Assembly (NCBI RefSeq): GCF_030127145.1
Contig: NZ_CP126158.1
Location: 1,054,001-1,118,000, forward strand
Origin: Halobaculum halobium
Lineage (GTDB): Archaea > Halobacteriota > Halobacteria > Halobacteriales > Haloferacaceae
Direction: 5' to 3'
DNA length: 64,000 bases
The notes beneath the pieces are model-generated. The model saw only the letters and a program-made list of their open reading frames with translations, made no database searches and was not told where the DNA came from. This document shows positions 42,504 to 50,975 of this stretch, one piece after another. A program made the position numbers and the translations under genes. The first letter of the stretch is position 1; every line of letters starts with the position of its first letter.

Positions 42504-44551
42504 AGTAACCACCCCCCGAGGACCCCGAAGACGACGAGCAGCGCCGTCAGCCCCAGCGTCACCAGCGCGGCGTAGTTACTCACGACGCCGGTCTGGATGC
42601 GGCGGATACGCGAGCCAGAGAACAGGCTCACGCTCGAGACGGCGTTGACGGTGCCGTCGATGACGCCCTGATCGAAGGTGTCCGCGGCGCGGGCGAGGGG
42701 GAGCACGACCCGCTCTGCGAGGTACACCTGATACTCGTCTTGGTAGTAGTTATCGTACAGCAGGTTCTTGGCCGAGCCGAGCTTGTCGGTGTGCTCGACG
42801 GGTTCGGGCACCGCGTACAGGCGGTAGGCAAGCCCCAGGCCCAGCAGCGCCAGCCCGAGCGACACGGCCGCGCCCAGCAGGACCGTCGTCAGCTCGGTGC
42901 CGATGTACGCCGAGGAGTACGGATCGATTTCGGCGTAGTGGTGGACGGTCAGGTCCGAGAAGCCGCCGTCGAGCCACGCGTGGAGGAAGTCCACGTGCGC
43001 GCCCGTGAGGACGCGGATCGGCGCGAGATTGACCGCGCCCGCGATCGTCGCGAGCACTCCCAACACCGCGAGCGGCAGCTTCACGTTCCAGCGCACCGAC
43101 TCCGGCGACTCCGCCTGCTCGGTCCGAGCGTCACCGTGGAAGGTGAGGAACACCATCCGGAACGTGTAGAACGCGGTGACCGGAACCGCGAGCAGGCCGA
43201 AGAGGTACCCAACCAACAGGAGCGGCTGGCCGTCCAGCCCGTGGATGAGGGTTTCGAAGAGGATCTCGTCTTTCGACCAGAAGCCGGCGAAGGGGAAGAT
43301 CCCCGCCAGCGCCAGCGACCCGGCGAGGAACGAGTAGTAGGTGACGGGCATCTTGTCCTTGAGCCCGCCCATGTCCCACATGTTCTCGTTGTGGTGCATC
43401 GCGAGGATGACCGACCCGGCGCCCAGGAACAGCAGCGCCTTGAAGAACGCGTGGGTGAGCAGGTGGAACGTCGCGGCCACGTAGCCGCCCGCGCCCAGCG
43501 CGAGCATCATGTAGCCGTACTGCGAGATGGTGGAGTACGCGAGCACCTGCTTGAGCTCGCGTTTCACGATCCCCATCGTCCCGGCGAACAGCGCCGTGAA
43601 TCCGCCGACGAGCGCGATGACGCCCAGCGCCGTCGGCGACACCGCGTAGAACCCGTACATCCGCGCGACGAGGTAGACGCCGGCGGCGACCATCGTGGCC
43701 GCGTGGATGAGCGCGGAGACCGGCGTCGGGCCCTCCATCGCATCGGGGAGCCACGTGTGCAGCGGGAACTGCGCGGACTTACCGATCACGCCGCCGAGCA
43801 CCAGCAGGCCGACGACGGTGAACCACGCCTCGGAACCGAGCCCGAGGAAGGTGTTGGCCGTGTACTCGCCCGCCAGCGCCTGTTCGGCCAGCACCGGGAA
43901 GCCGGGCGCGGCCTCGGTGCCGACGAACTGCGCGGTGCCGAACGTCGCGAACACGGCGACGACGCCGACGAGGAAGAAGTAGTCACCGAAGCGGGTGACC
44001 AGGAACGCCTTCTTCGCGGCCGACGGCGGCCCGGGCTCGCGGAAGTGGAAACCGATGAGGAGATACGAGCACAGCCCCACCAGCTCGAAGAACATGAACG
44101 CCATGAGCAGGTTGTCGGCGACGACGAACCCCAGCATCGAGGCCGTGAACAGGCCAAGCCCGGCGTAGTACCGCGGGAGGCCCGTCTGGCCGTCGTCGTT
44201 CATGTATCCCAGCGAAAACACGTGGACGAGCAACGCGACCAGCGTCACGATGACGAGCATCATCGATGACAGCGGGTCGATGAGCAGGCCGAAGGTGAGT
44301 TCGATCCCCTCCGTCCCCGGCACGGCGCCGGCGGCCCACGTGTAGATCGTTTCGTCGTAGACCTCGCCGCCCGCCACGGCCGCGGCCATCGCGACCGAAA
44401 GCACCAGCGACCCGGCGGTCGCCGCGATGCCGGGGATGGCGCCGCCCTTCGGCAGCAGGTCGCGCCCCGAGAGCGCGGTCCCGACCGCGATCAGGAACGA
44501 GAGGAACGGGAGCAGTACGATGGCCGGCCCGAAGTCGAAGATTCCTGCCAT
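42500..44551 (-). CDS. nuoL: NADH dehydrogenase-like complex subunit L
   Basis: This 683-aa protein is the most distal antiporter-like subunit of the membrane arm. It shows FFELVGLCSYLLIGFHF, KSAQFPLHTWLPDAMEGPTPVSA (quoted in two parts: KSAQFPLHTWLP and DAMEGPTPVSA) and KRELKQVLAYSTISQYGYM. The C-terminal extension after about residue 480 includes the long lateral helix region. The start at 44551 lies three bases after the nuoK stop. All features of a proton channel are intact. Confidence 0.95.
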   Translation of the reverse strand: MAGIFDFGPAIVLLPFLSFLIAVGTALSGRDLLPKGGAIPGIAATAGSLVLSVAMAAAVAGGEVYDETIYTWAAGAVPGTEGIELTFGLLIDPLSSMMLVIVTLVALLVHVFSLGYMNDDGQTGLPRYYAGLGLFTASMLGFVVADNLLMAFMFFELVGLCSYLLIGFHFREPGPPSAAKKAFLVTRFGDYFFLVGVVAVFATFGTAQFVGTEAAPGFPVLAEQALAGEYTANTFLGLGSEAWFTVVGLLVLGGVIGKSAQFPLHTWLPDAMEGPTPVSALIHAATMVAAGVYLVARMYGFYAVSPTALGVIALVGGFTALFAGTMGIVKRELKQVLAYSTISQYGYMMLALGAGGYVAATFHLLTHAFFKALLFLGAGSVILAMHHNENMWDMGGLKDKMPVTYYSFLAGSLALAGIFPFAGFWSKDEILFETLIHGLDGQPLLLVGYLFGLLAVPVTAFYTFRMVFLTFHGDARTEQAESPESVRWNVKLPLAVLGVLATIAGAVNLAPIRVLTGAHVDFLHAWLDGGFSDLTVHHYAEIDPYSSAYIGTELTTVLLGAAVSLGLALLGLGLAYRLYAVPEPVEHTDKLGSAKNLLYDNYYQDEYQVYLAERVVLPLARAADTFDQGVIDGTVNAVSSVSLFSGSRIRRIQTGVVSNYAALVTLGLTALLVVFGVLGGWLL

Positions 44552-44554
44552 ATG

Positions 44555-44857
44555 TTACCACCTCATCGTCGTCGCTTCCGTCACGTCGATCTCCTTGAAA
44601 TTGCGGTACAGCACGAGGATGATCCCGATGCCGATCGCGACCTCCGCGGCCGCCAGCGCCATCGTGAACAGGCCGAACGTCTGGCCCGTCACGTTCCCCC
44701 AGTAGTAGGAGAACGCGACGAGATTGATGTTGGCCGCGTTGAGCATCAGCTCGACCGACATCAAGAACAGCAGCGCGTTCCGTCGGGTCAACAGCCCGAA
44801 CACGCCGATACAGAAGACGGCTGCCGCCAAGAGCAGGTAGTACTGCGGCGGCACCAT
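44555..44857 (-). CDS. nuoK: NADH dehydrogenase-like complex subunit K
   Basis: This 100-aa, three-helix membrane subunit has the two conserved glutamates in LMSVELMLNAANINLVAF and MALAAAEVAIGIGI, which form part of the proton path. Its start shares one base with the stop of nuoJ2, and nuoL follows after three bases. Confidence 0.95.
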   Translation of the reverse strand: MVPPQYYLLLAAAVFCIGVFGLLTRRNALLFLMSVELMLNAANINLVAFSYYWGNVTGQTFGLFTMALAAAEVAIGIGIILVLYRNFKEIDVTEATTMRW

Positions 44858-45237
44858 CAGTCGTCACCTCCGCGGAGCCGGTCGCGGATCTCGCGTCCGC
44901 CGTCGGTGAGCACGCCGCCGATACTGCCGTCCTCCTCGCGCTTCGCGAGGAACACGGCCCCGTCGATCGCGACGTCGAGCACGATCGCGATGAGGACGAA
45001 CGCCACGACGAAGCCCTCGCCCGAGACGACCGTCTCGGAGATGATCTCCGTATCGACGTTGAACATCGCGTAGCCGATGCTCGCGGTGATCGACGCGCCC
45101 TCGGCGAAGCCGGCAGGTTCGCCGAACGAGGCCTGCAGGAACACCGCGGCGAACACGGCGAACAGCGCGACCGCCGCGAGCCCCGGGACGAGGTGCCCCC
45201 CGAGCTTCAGGCGCGGTCGCGATCCGGCGTCGCTCAC
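44857..45237 (-). CDS. nuoJ2: NADH dehydrogenase-like complex subunit J, C-terminal half
   Basis: This 126-aa protein corresponds to the second half of a canonical NuoJ. It has two or three helices (VPGLAAVALFAVFAAVFL and FVVAFVLIAIVLDVAIDGA) and a charged C-terminal tail. It starts at a GTG overlapping the stop of nuoJ1 (GTGA). Splitting of nuoJ into two genes is seen in other haloarchaeal Nuo clusters. The pieces presumably assemble side by side in the membrane arm. Confidence 0.85.
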   Translation of the reverse strand: MSDAGSRPRLKLGGHLVPGLAAVALFAVFAAVFLQASFGEPAGFAEGASITASIGYAMFNVDTEIISETVVSGEGFVVAFVLIAIVLDVAIDGAVFLAKREEDGSIGGVLTDGGREIRDRLRGGDD

Positions 45238-45509
45238 GCGTCGAGCACCTCCATTGCCTCCGGTTCACCCTCCCTGCGTACCAGCATCACGGCGAACGTG
45301 ATGAGGATCAGGACCCCGCCCACGTAGACGAGGATCTGCATGGCGGCCAGCAGCTCCGCCTGCAACATCACGTAGTGCACCGCGACGCTGAGCAGCGCGG
45401 CCCCGAGGAGGAGTGCGGAGTGCCACACGTCCTCGACGAGCACCACGCCCAAACTGCTCCCCACGGTGACGAGGGCGAACAGCGCGAACGCGATAGTCTC
45501 TACAACCAT
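45234..45509 (-). CDS. nuoJ1: NADH dehydrogenase-like complex subunit J, N-terminal half
   Basis: This 91-aa, three-helix protein is the first half of NuoJ: VETIAFALFALVTVGSSLGVV, quoted as VETIAFALFALV and TVGSSLGVV, then HYVMLQAELLAAMQILVYVG, which contains the conserved pi-bulge helix region. It begins the second half of the nuo cluster and has its own TATA-like element about 100 nt upstream, so it may start a separate transcript. It overlaps nuoJ2 by four bases. Confidence 0.85.
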   Translation of the reverse strand: MVVETIAFALFALVTVGSSLGVVLVEDVWHSALLLGAALLSVAVHYVMLQAELLAAMQILVYVGGVLILITFAVMLVRREGEPEAMEVLDA

Positions 45510-45818
45510 TATGCGACACTCCCGTCGGAGTCCGTTTGAAGGTTTCGAGAACGTTTGCGCGTGTGGGTGCGCGTGTGCGAGTCGCTGGCGAGTTGGCCGA
45601 ATCGTTTTTATATACGATCGACTGGCGCGCCGAACCCGGGTCGCGATCGCCGTGCGGCCCCCGCGATCGGGGGGGTGGTCGACTCGAACACCGCCGGGGT
45701 GACGGCGGCGAAACGGTCGGTTCGGCTGGCGCGCGGACGGGCTCGACGGGTCCCAGCGAACGTACCCGCGGGTGACGGGGAACACAAACGAGTGAGTGGA
45801 GAACCCGGAGAACGCCGA
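45510..45818. other. 309-nt intergenic region splitting the nuo cluster, with a TATA element
   Basis: The nuo genes are otherwise tightly packed or overlapping, yet here 309 bases separate nuoI from nuoJ1. I see no credible gene on either strand. A strong TATA-like sequence, tatataaaaa on the minus strand (45604-45613), is flanked by short inverted arms (atcgt at 45601-45605 and acgat at 45614-45618). It lies about 100 nt before the nuoJ1 start and would give a leader of about 70 nt. This suggests a second promoter for the J-N half of the complex. Confidence 0.6.
45604..45613 (-). promoter_or_regulatory. Probable promoter of nuoJ1-J2-K-L-M-N
   Basis: The minus-strand TATA-like decamer tatataaaaa lies inside an inverted repeat upstream of nuoJ1. 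It is the best TATA match in the nuo region. Confidence 0.5.
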
Positions 45819-46280
45819 CTACTGGTAGTCGATCTCGCCGTCGCCCTCGCCGACCCACGCGTTGCGGTCGGGGTTGCGCGAGTTGAGCGGGTCGATCCCC
45901 TTGTACCAGGGGACGTTCTTCAGCTGCTCTTTGTTGTAGACGAACTCGTCTTTCGTGTCGGCGGTGAACTCGAAGTTCTGCGTCAGCAAGATGGCGTCCA
46001 CCGGACACACCTCCTCACACAGCCGGCAGTAGATGCACTGCCCGATGTGGAGGTTGTACTGTTCGCCGTTGCGCTGGTCGTCCTGCACGATCTGGATCGT
46101 GTCGTTCGGACAGACGTTCTCACACTGGCGGCACCAGATGCACCGCTCTTGGGAGAACTTGTGGACCCCGCGGAACCGCGGGCTCACCTCGGGCGCGACG
46201 TCCGGGTACTCGACCGTGAACGTCTTGCCGTCCAGCGCGTGCTTCATCGTCGTCGCCATTCCTTTCAGGATTCCGATCAT
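45819..46280 (-). CDS. nuoI: NADH dehydrogenase-like complex subunit I
   Basis: This 153-aa peripheral subunit carries two [4Fe-4S] clusters (N6a/N6b). Ligands lie in CIWCRQCENVCP and CIYCRLCEEVCP, each of the form C-x2-C-x2-C-x3-CP. It conducts electrons toward subunit B. The ATG at 46280 (MIGILKGMATTMKHAL) is chosen because it lies two bases after the nuoH stop; a frame opening at 46409 lies inside nuoH. Confidence 0.95.
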   Translation of the reverse strand: MIGILKGMATTMKHALDGKTFTVEYPDVAPEVSPRFRGVHKFSQERCIWCRQCENVCPNDTIQIVQDDQRNGEQYNLHIGQCIYCRLCEEVCPVDAILLTQNFEFTADTKDEFVYNKEQLKNVPWYKGIDPLNSRNPDRNAWVGEGDGEIDYQ

Positions 46281-46282
46281 TG

Positions 46283-47359
46283 TTACGCGAGCACCCCCAC
46301 GATGACCGCGGTGAGGACGAGGTTCGCAAACGCGAGCACGAGCATGCCCTTCCAGCCGATCTCGATGAACTGATCCACGCGCAGCCGCGGCACCGCCGAG
46401 CGGAGCCACTGCGTGAACAGGAAGAACGCCCAGATCTTCGCGGTGAACCAGACGATCCCCAGCGCCGCCGGGCCGGGCCCGGCCGGGCCGCCGAGGAACA
46501 GCGTCGCCGCGATGGCGCCGCCGAGGAAGATGTGGATGAACTCACCCAGGTAGATGAGCACGAAGTAGACCGAGGAGTACTCGGTCTGGTAGCCGGCGAC
46601 GATCTCAGTGGGCGCCTCCGGGATGTCGAACGGGTTGCGCCCGACCTCCGCGACGTTCGCGACCACGAACAGCACGAACGCGAACGGGTTGACGAACGCG
46701 AACCACTGCGGGATCGCGATCCCGGCGACGCTGATGAACGTCGCCTGCTGGGCCTCGACGATCGCGCTCATCTGGAGCGTCCCCGTGAACAGGACGACGG
46801 AGACGCCGGTGACGATGAGCGGGATCTCATAGGCGATGTTCGAGGCCACCGCGCGCAGGCCGCCGAGCAGGCTGTACTTGTTGTTCGACGCGTATCCCAT
46901 CATGATCAGCCCGAGCGACGCGATGGACGAGGCGGCGAACGCGAACGCCAGCCCCGTCTCGGGGTCGGCCAACTGCAGGCCGCTGCCCATCGGGATGACC
47001 GCGAAGCCGAGCAGCGCCGAGAACGGGATGAGGAGCGGACCGAGATCCCACGCGGGGCGGTCTGCGCCCTCGGGAACGATCAGCTCCTTCGAGAGGAGCC
47101 GGACCGCGTCCGCGACGATGACGAACAGGCCGAACGGGCCGATCCGGTTGACCGCGATGCGGTCGGTGAACGCCGCCGTGATCTTCCGTTTCGCCCACGG
47201 GCCCGCGAAGGCCGTGTTGATGAGCAGGAAGTTGGCGATGAGGAACGCGCCCAGCAGCGCCGCGACGATCTCGCCGGCGATCCCGAACGCGTTCAGTCCC
47301 AGCAGGTTCGCGATCGTGTCGGGGAGCATCCCCTGTTGGAGCGGGACCGCCCCGGTCAT
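46283..47359 (-). CDS. nuoH: NADH dehydrogenase-like complex subunit H
   Basis: This 358-aa, eight-helix membrane subunit links the hydrophilic arm to the membrane arm and helps form the quinone site. Typical stretches are AFAGPWAKRKITAAFTDRIAVNRIGPFG (about residues 50-78; conserved Arg and Gly-Pro) and GRNPFDIPEAPTEIVAGYQTEY (split as GRNPFDIPEAPTE and IVAGYQTEY), with the acidic quinone-tunnel residues. The ATG overlaps the nuoCD stop by four bases. It ends with VLTAVIVGVLA. Confidence 0.95.
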   Translation of the reverse strand: MTGAVPLQQGMLPDTIANLLGLNAFGIAGEIVAALLGAFLIANFLLINTAFAGPWAKRKITAAFTDRIAVNRIGPFGLFVIVADAVRLLSKELIVPEGADRPAWDLGPLLIPFSALLGFAVIPMGSGLQLADPETGLAFAFAASSIASLGLIMMGYASNNKYSLLGGLRAVASNIAYEIPLIVTGVSVVLFTGTLQMSAIVEAQQATFISVAGIAIPQWFAFVNPFAFVLFVVANVAEVGRNPFDIPEAPTEIVAGYQTEYSSVYFVLIYLGEFIHIFLGGAIAATLFLGGPAGPGPAALGIVWFTAKIWAFFLFTQWLRSAVPRLRVDQFIEIGWKGMLVLAFANLVLTAVIVGVLA

Positions 47360-49026
47360 CTGTCCACCTCGCCGAGGACGATGTCCAGGCTACCGAGCGC
47401 GGCGACGAGGTCGGGCACGTACTCGCCCTCAGCCATCTCCGGCAGCGTCTGGAGGTTCGAGAAGCACGGCGACCGAATCTTGAATCGGGCCGGCTTGTCC
47501 GTCCCGTCCGAGCGCATGTAGATGCCGAGTTCGCCCTTGGCGCCCTCGACCGCGCGGTAGATCTCGGTGTCGTCGTCCGGCTTCAGCGTCCGCGGGACGT
47601 TGGCCTGGATGGTGCGGTCCTCCTCGGGCCAGTCCTCGAGCAGGTCGATGCACTGCTCGATGATCTTCGCGGATTCCTCGACCTCCCGCAGACGCACGAG
47701 CAGGCGGCTGTAGTTGTCGCAGCCGTCCTCGGTGACGACGTCCCAGTCGAGTTCGTCGTAGTAGCCGTACGGGTCGTCGCGACGGAGGTCGTAGTCGACG
47801 CCCGACCCGCGAGCGACCGGGCCGGTGGCGCCGTAGTTCTTCGCGACCTCCGGCGGCAGCACGCCCGTGTCGATCGTCCGCATCTGGAGGATCTCGTTGC
47901 CCGAGATGAGGTCGTGGTACTCCTCCAGCGCCTCCGGCAGGTCCTCGAGGAAGTCTCGAGTCTTCTCGAAGAACTCCTCGCGGGGTTCGGGCAGGTCCCA
48001 GACGACCCCGCCGAGCCGGAAGTAGTTGAACATGAGCCGCTGGCCCGTCAGATCCTCTAAGATGTTCTGGGTCTTCTCGCGGTCCCGGATCGCGTACATG
48101 AAAATGGCGGTGAAGTCGCCGTACACGTCGAGCGCGAACGTGCCGACCGCGAGCATGTGCGCGGCGATCCGGCACAGTTCGGCGCCCATGGTCCGGATGA
48201 CCTGCGCGTACTCGGGCACCTCGATGTCGGCCATGTCCTCGGCCGCTCGCGCGTACGCCCACTCGTTGAGCAGCCCCGCCGAGATGTAGTCCCAGCGGTC
48301 GGGGTACGGCATGATCTGGTGGCGGTAGGTGCCGTTCTGACAGATCTGCTCCTCGCAGCGGTGGAGGTAGCCGATGTCGCTTTCGACGTCGGCGACCTGC
48401 TCGCCGTCCAGCGTCGTCTTCAAGTGAAGAACGCCGTGGGTCGCCGGGTGGTGGGGACCGATGTTGAGGAACATCGTGTCCGTGTCGTCCTCTCCGCGGT
48501 GGTCATCCTGAAGCGGGTTGGCGTTCTCGCGCAGGGGGACGACCTGCGGGCGGTCTTGGTCGTAGTCCTTCGCGAGCGGGTGTCCCTGCCAGGTTTCGGG
48601 GAGGAGGATGCGGCGGAGGTCGGGGTGGTCGTCGTAGTCGATGCCGATCAGGTCGTACGCCTCGCGCTCGTGCCAGTCGGCCGTTCGGAAGACGGGCTCG
48701 GCCGACTCGCTGACCGGATTCTCACGGTCGGCAGGGACGACGACGCTGACCTCCTGGGTCGGGTCGTCGAACTTTTTCAGGTGGTAGATGGACTCGTAGC
48801 GGTCCTCGTACTCCTGGGCGGTGACACACGAGAGGTGGTCGTAGCCCGCCTCGGTTTTCAGCGTCGAGAGTACGTCCTGGACTGCGTCCGGTCGGATCAC
48901 GTACCCCGGCGCGTTCAGGTGCTCCTCGCGACCGATGACGTGATCGCCCAGCAGCTCCGCGAGCTCGTCGGGGGACTGTTCCTCGACCGGTGCCGGAACG
49001 TCCGGCTCGGGTTCTTCCAGACTCAT
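47356..49026 (-). CDS. nuoCD: Fused NADH dehydrogenase-like complex subunits C and D
   Basis: This 556-aa fused subunit has a C part (about residues 40-175; YDHLSCVTAQEYEDRYES and WHEREAYDLIGIDYDDHPDLRRIL, the latter spanning residues 120-145) and a D part (about 185-556; FLNIGPHHPATHGVLHL, DIGYLHR, CRIAAHMLAVGTFALD and MRSDGTDKPARFKIRSP). The D part lines the quinone cavity. Fusion of C and D occurs in several bacterial and archaeal lineages. The ATG at 49026 lies just after the nuoB stop, with a two-base gap. It ends in LGEVDR and overlaps nuoH. Confidence 0.95.
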   Translation of the reverse strand: MSLEEPEPDVPAPVEEQSPDELAELLGDHVIGREEHLNAPGYVIRPDAVQDVLSTLKTEAGYDHLSCVTAQEYEDRYESIYHLKKFDDPTQEVSVVVPADRENPVSESAEPVFRTADWHEREAYDLIGIDYDDHPDLRRILLPETWQGHPLAKDYDQDRPQVVPLRENANPLQDDHRGEDDTDTMFLNIGPHHPATHGVLHLKTTLDGEQVADVESDIGYLHRCEEQICQNGTYRHQIMPYPDRWDYISAGLLNEWAYARAAEDMADIEVPEYAQVIRTMGAELCRIAAHMLAVGTFALDVYGDFTAIFMYAIRDREKTQNILEDLTGQRLMFNYFRLGGVVWDLPEPREEFFEKTRDFLEDLPEALEEYHDLISGNEILQMRTIDTGVLPPEVAKNYGATGPVARGSGVDYDLRRDDPYGYYDELDWDVVTEDGCDNYSRLLVRLREVEESAKIIEQCIDLLEDWPEEDRTIQANVPRTLKPDDDTEIYRAVEGAKGELGIYMRSDGTDKPARFKIRSPCFSNLQTLPEMAEGEYVPDLVAALGSLDIVLGEVDR

Positions 49027-49028
49027 GG

Positions 49029-49730
49029 TTAGGGGGAGTCCGCCCAGTTGTACCGCATGACGAGGTCCTCCTCGTCGATCTCCTGTGCGAGCTGGTCGAC
49101 GATCTCGTCGCGGTCGAGGTCGCCGAACTGCTCGAGTTCGTAGGGCTTCACCGTCACCGGCGAGGACTCGCCGTTGGCGATGCGCTCCTGGAGCTTCGCG
49201 ACGCCGTACACCAGCGCCTCGGGCCGGGGCGGGCAGCCGGGGACGTGGATGTCGACCGGGATGACCTCCTCGGCTCCCTTGATCACGTTGTACCCCTCCT
49301 GGAACGGGCCGCCGGAAATCGTGCACGAGCCCATGCCGATGACGAACTTCGGCTCGGGCATCTGGTCGTACACGCGCTTCATCCGCGGGGCGAACTTCGA
49401 GACGATCGTCCCGGGAACGATGATCACGTCCGCCTGTCGCGGCGACGCGCGCGGCACGCCCGCGCCGAAGCGGTCAAGGTCGTGCTTCACGGCGTAGGTG
49501 TGCATCATCTCGATGCTGCAGCAGGCGATACCGAACTGCAGCATGAACATCGAGGAGCCCCGCACCCAGTTCATGAACTTGTCGAACTTGGTGAGGATGA
49601 ACGGCGAGGAGCCGAACGCCTCGCGCAGCTTCGAGTTGAAGCGGTTGTCCTCGCCCGTCATCCGGGCGTCCCGGGTGTCGGTCAGTACCTGGCTGTCGTC
49701 CGTGACGAACGGTCTGTTGTCGCTGCTCAT
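49029..49730 (-). CDS. nuoB: NADH dehydrogenase-like complex subunit B
   Basis: This 233-aa peripheral subunit holds the terminal [4Fe-4S] cluster N2 next to the quinone. Ligands are the tandem cysteines in FGIACCSIEMMHTYA, the Cys in IGMGSCTISGG and the Cys in VDIHVPGCPPRPEAL. The acidic N-terminal 45 residues are an archaeal extension. The ATG at 49730 (MSSDNRPF) sits one base after the nuoA stop and is preferred to a frame opening at 49763 inside nuoA. Confidence 0.95.
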   Translation of the reverse strand: MSSDNRPFVTDDSQVLTDTRDARMTGEDNRFNSKLREAFGSSPFILTKFDKFMNWVRGSSMFMLQFGIACCSIEMMHTYAVKHDLDRFGAGVPRASPRQADVIIVPGTIVSKFAPRMKRVYDQMPEPKFVIGMGSCTISGGPFQEGYNVIKGAEEVIPVDIHVPGCPPRPEALVYGVAKLQERIANGESSPVTVKPYELEQFGDLDRDEIVDQLAQEIDEEDLVMRYNWADSP

Positions 49731-49731
49731 A

Positions 49732-50145
49732 TCAGGAACGCTCCGTCTTCTGTCTCGCCGCACGCGGGCTGGAAACCCACTTCACGGCGCCCTGTCGCCA
49801 CGCCCACACGAGTCCGACGACGAGTACCCCGATGAAGATCAACATCGGAAGCAGCACCGTCGTCAGGCCGGCTCCCGCCTCCAGCGCGGGCTGGTAGATG
49901 ACGGCCCACGGGAAGATCAGAACGGTCTCGATGTCGAACACGACGAACAGCAGCGCAACCATATAGTACTGGATGTTGAACTGAATGCCCGTCGCCGACC
50001 CCGTCGGGATCTCACCGGACTCGTAGGTGGCGCTCTTGCCCTGTTCTGGCACGCTGGGGCGGAGGATCGCGGACACCGCCATCATCCCGAGGGGGATGCC
50101 CACGCCCATCACCGCCAACGCGCCGATCGCTATCCATGCATTCAT
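49732..50145 (-). CDS. nuoA: NADH dehydrogenase-like complex subunit A
   Basis: This 137-aa, three-helix membrane subunit contains YESGEIPTGSATGIQFNIQYY, quoted as YESGEIPTGSA and TGIQFNIQYY, followed by ALLFVVFDIETVLIFPWAV with the conserved Asp-Glu pair. It is the first gene of the cluster. A TATA-like cacttatct lies about 45 nt upstream on the minus strand. No nuoE, nuoF or nuoG is present, in keeping with the haloarchaeal complex, which must take electrons from a donor other than NADH. Confidence 0.95.
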   Translation of the reverse strand: MNAWIAIGALAVMGVGIPLGMMAVSAILRPSVPEQGKSATYESGEIPTGSATGIQFNIQYYMVALLFVVFDIETVLIFPWAVIYQPALEAGAGLTTVLLPMLIFIGVLVVGLVWAWRQGAVKWVSSPRAARQKTERS

Positions 50146-50311
50146 ACCGGGTTCTCCGTATCGTACGTCGGTTTGGAGCGCCCACAGATAAGTGCTTCAC
50201 TTACGCGTGCACGCGCGATACCGGCCCGAGCAACCCAATCAGGGCGCATCAGAGACGAGACACCTCTGAAGCGGGTCGTGTGGGCGACACCTTCGGTCGG
50301 ATCGTCGAGTC

Positions 50312-50935
50312 CTACTCTCCGTCTGCACGCGACGCGCGGAACCCCTCGACTCCGAGGTCGTGGAGGTCCGCGGACACGTCGGCGACGCCCCCCTGCAGGT
50401 CATCGTGGTACTCGACGAGTCGCTGTTCGATCTCGCCGTGTTCCCGGGCGAGGATCTGTGCGGCCGACAGCGCCGCGTTGAACGACTTACCGGCGTCGAC
50501 GGCGACGATGGGCGCGCCCGTCGGCATCCCGATCACCGAGTCGACGGACTTCTCTTGCACCGGCACGCCGATCACCGGGATCGGGTAGGCGATGCTCGCG
50601 GTCATGTTCGGCAGGTCGGCGGACTTCCCGCCGGCCCCGGCGACGATCACGTCGAGGCCGCGGTCGGCGGCGGTCTCCCCGTACACGTACATGAGTTCGG
50701 GCGTCCGATGCGCGGAGACGACGTACGTCTCGTAGGTGAATCGCGTATCGGGCGGGTCGTGGAAGTCGGTCTGCTCTGTGAACCCCAACTCGTCGAGGGC
50801 GTCGAACGCCCCCTGCATCACGTCGAGGTCCGAGTCCGACCCCATGATCACGCCCACGTCGGGCGTCGAGTCCGGGTCGGCGTCGCTGTTCGCGTCCGAT
50901 TCGAGTCGGTCGATGAGGTCCTGAACGGTTGGCAT
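50312..50935 (-). CDS. purE: N5-carboxyaminoimidazole ribonucleotide mutase
   Basis: This 207-aa class I PurE converts N5-CAIR to CAIR in purine synthesis. Motifs are VGVIMGSDSDLDVM near residue 27, YVVSAHRTPELMYVY with the catalytic His, and VIVAGAGGKSADLPNMTAS. The N-terminal 25 residues are an acidic Asp/Ser-rich extension of halophilic type, and the C-terminal 20 residues extend past the typical end. It lies 40 nt downstream of purK, which makes the substrate, and they form a two-gene operon. Confidence 0.95.
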   Translation of the reverse strand: MPTVQDLIDRLESDANSDADPDSTPDVGVIMGSDSDLDVMQGAFDALDELGFTEQTDFHDPPDTRFTYETYVVSAHRTPELMYVYGETAADRGLDVIVAGAGGKSADLPNMTASIAYPIPVIGVPVQEKSVDSVIGMPTGAPIVAVDAGKSFNAALSAAQILAREHGEIEQRLVEYHDDLQGGVADVSADLHDLGVEGFRASRADGE

Positions 50936-50975
50936 AGTTCGGTGTGGGCGTCCGTGGGTGTGTCGCGTGCGGCAG

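Noticed and set aside
39349-44269. Long plus-strand frames opposite nuoN, nuoM and nuoL
   Set aside because: Antisense shadows of membrane-protein genes, dominated by Arg/His/Glu/Gln; no family resemblance.
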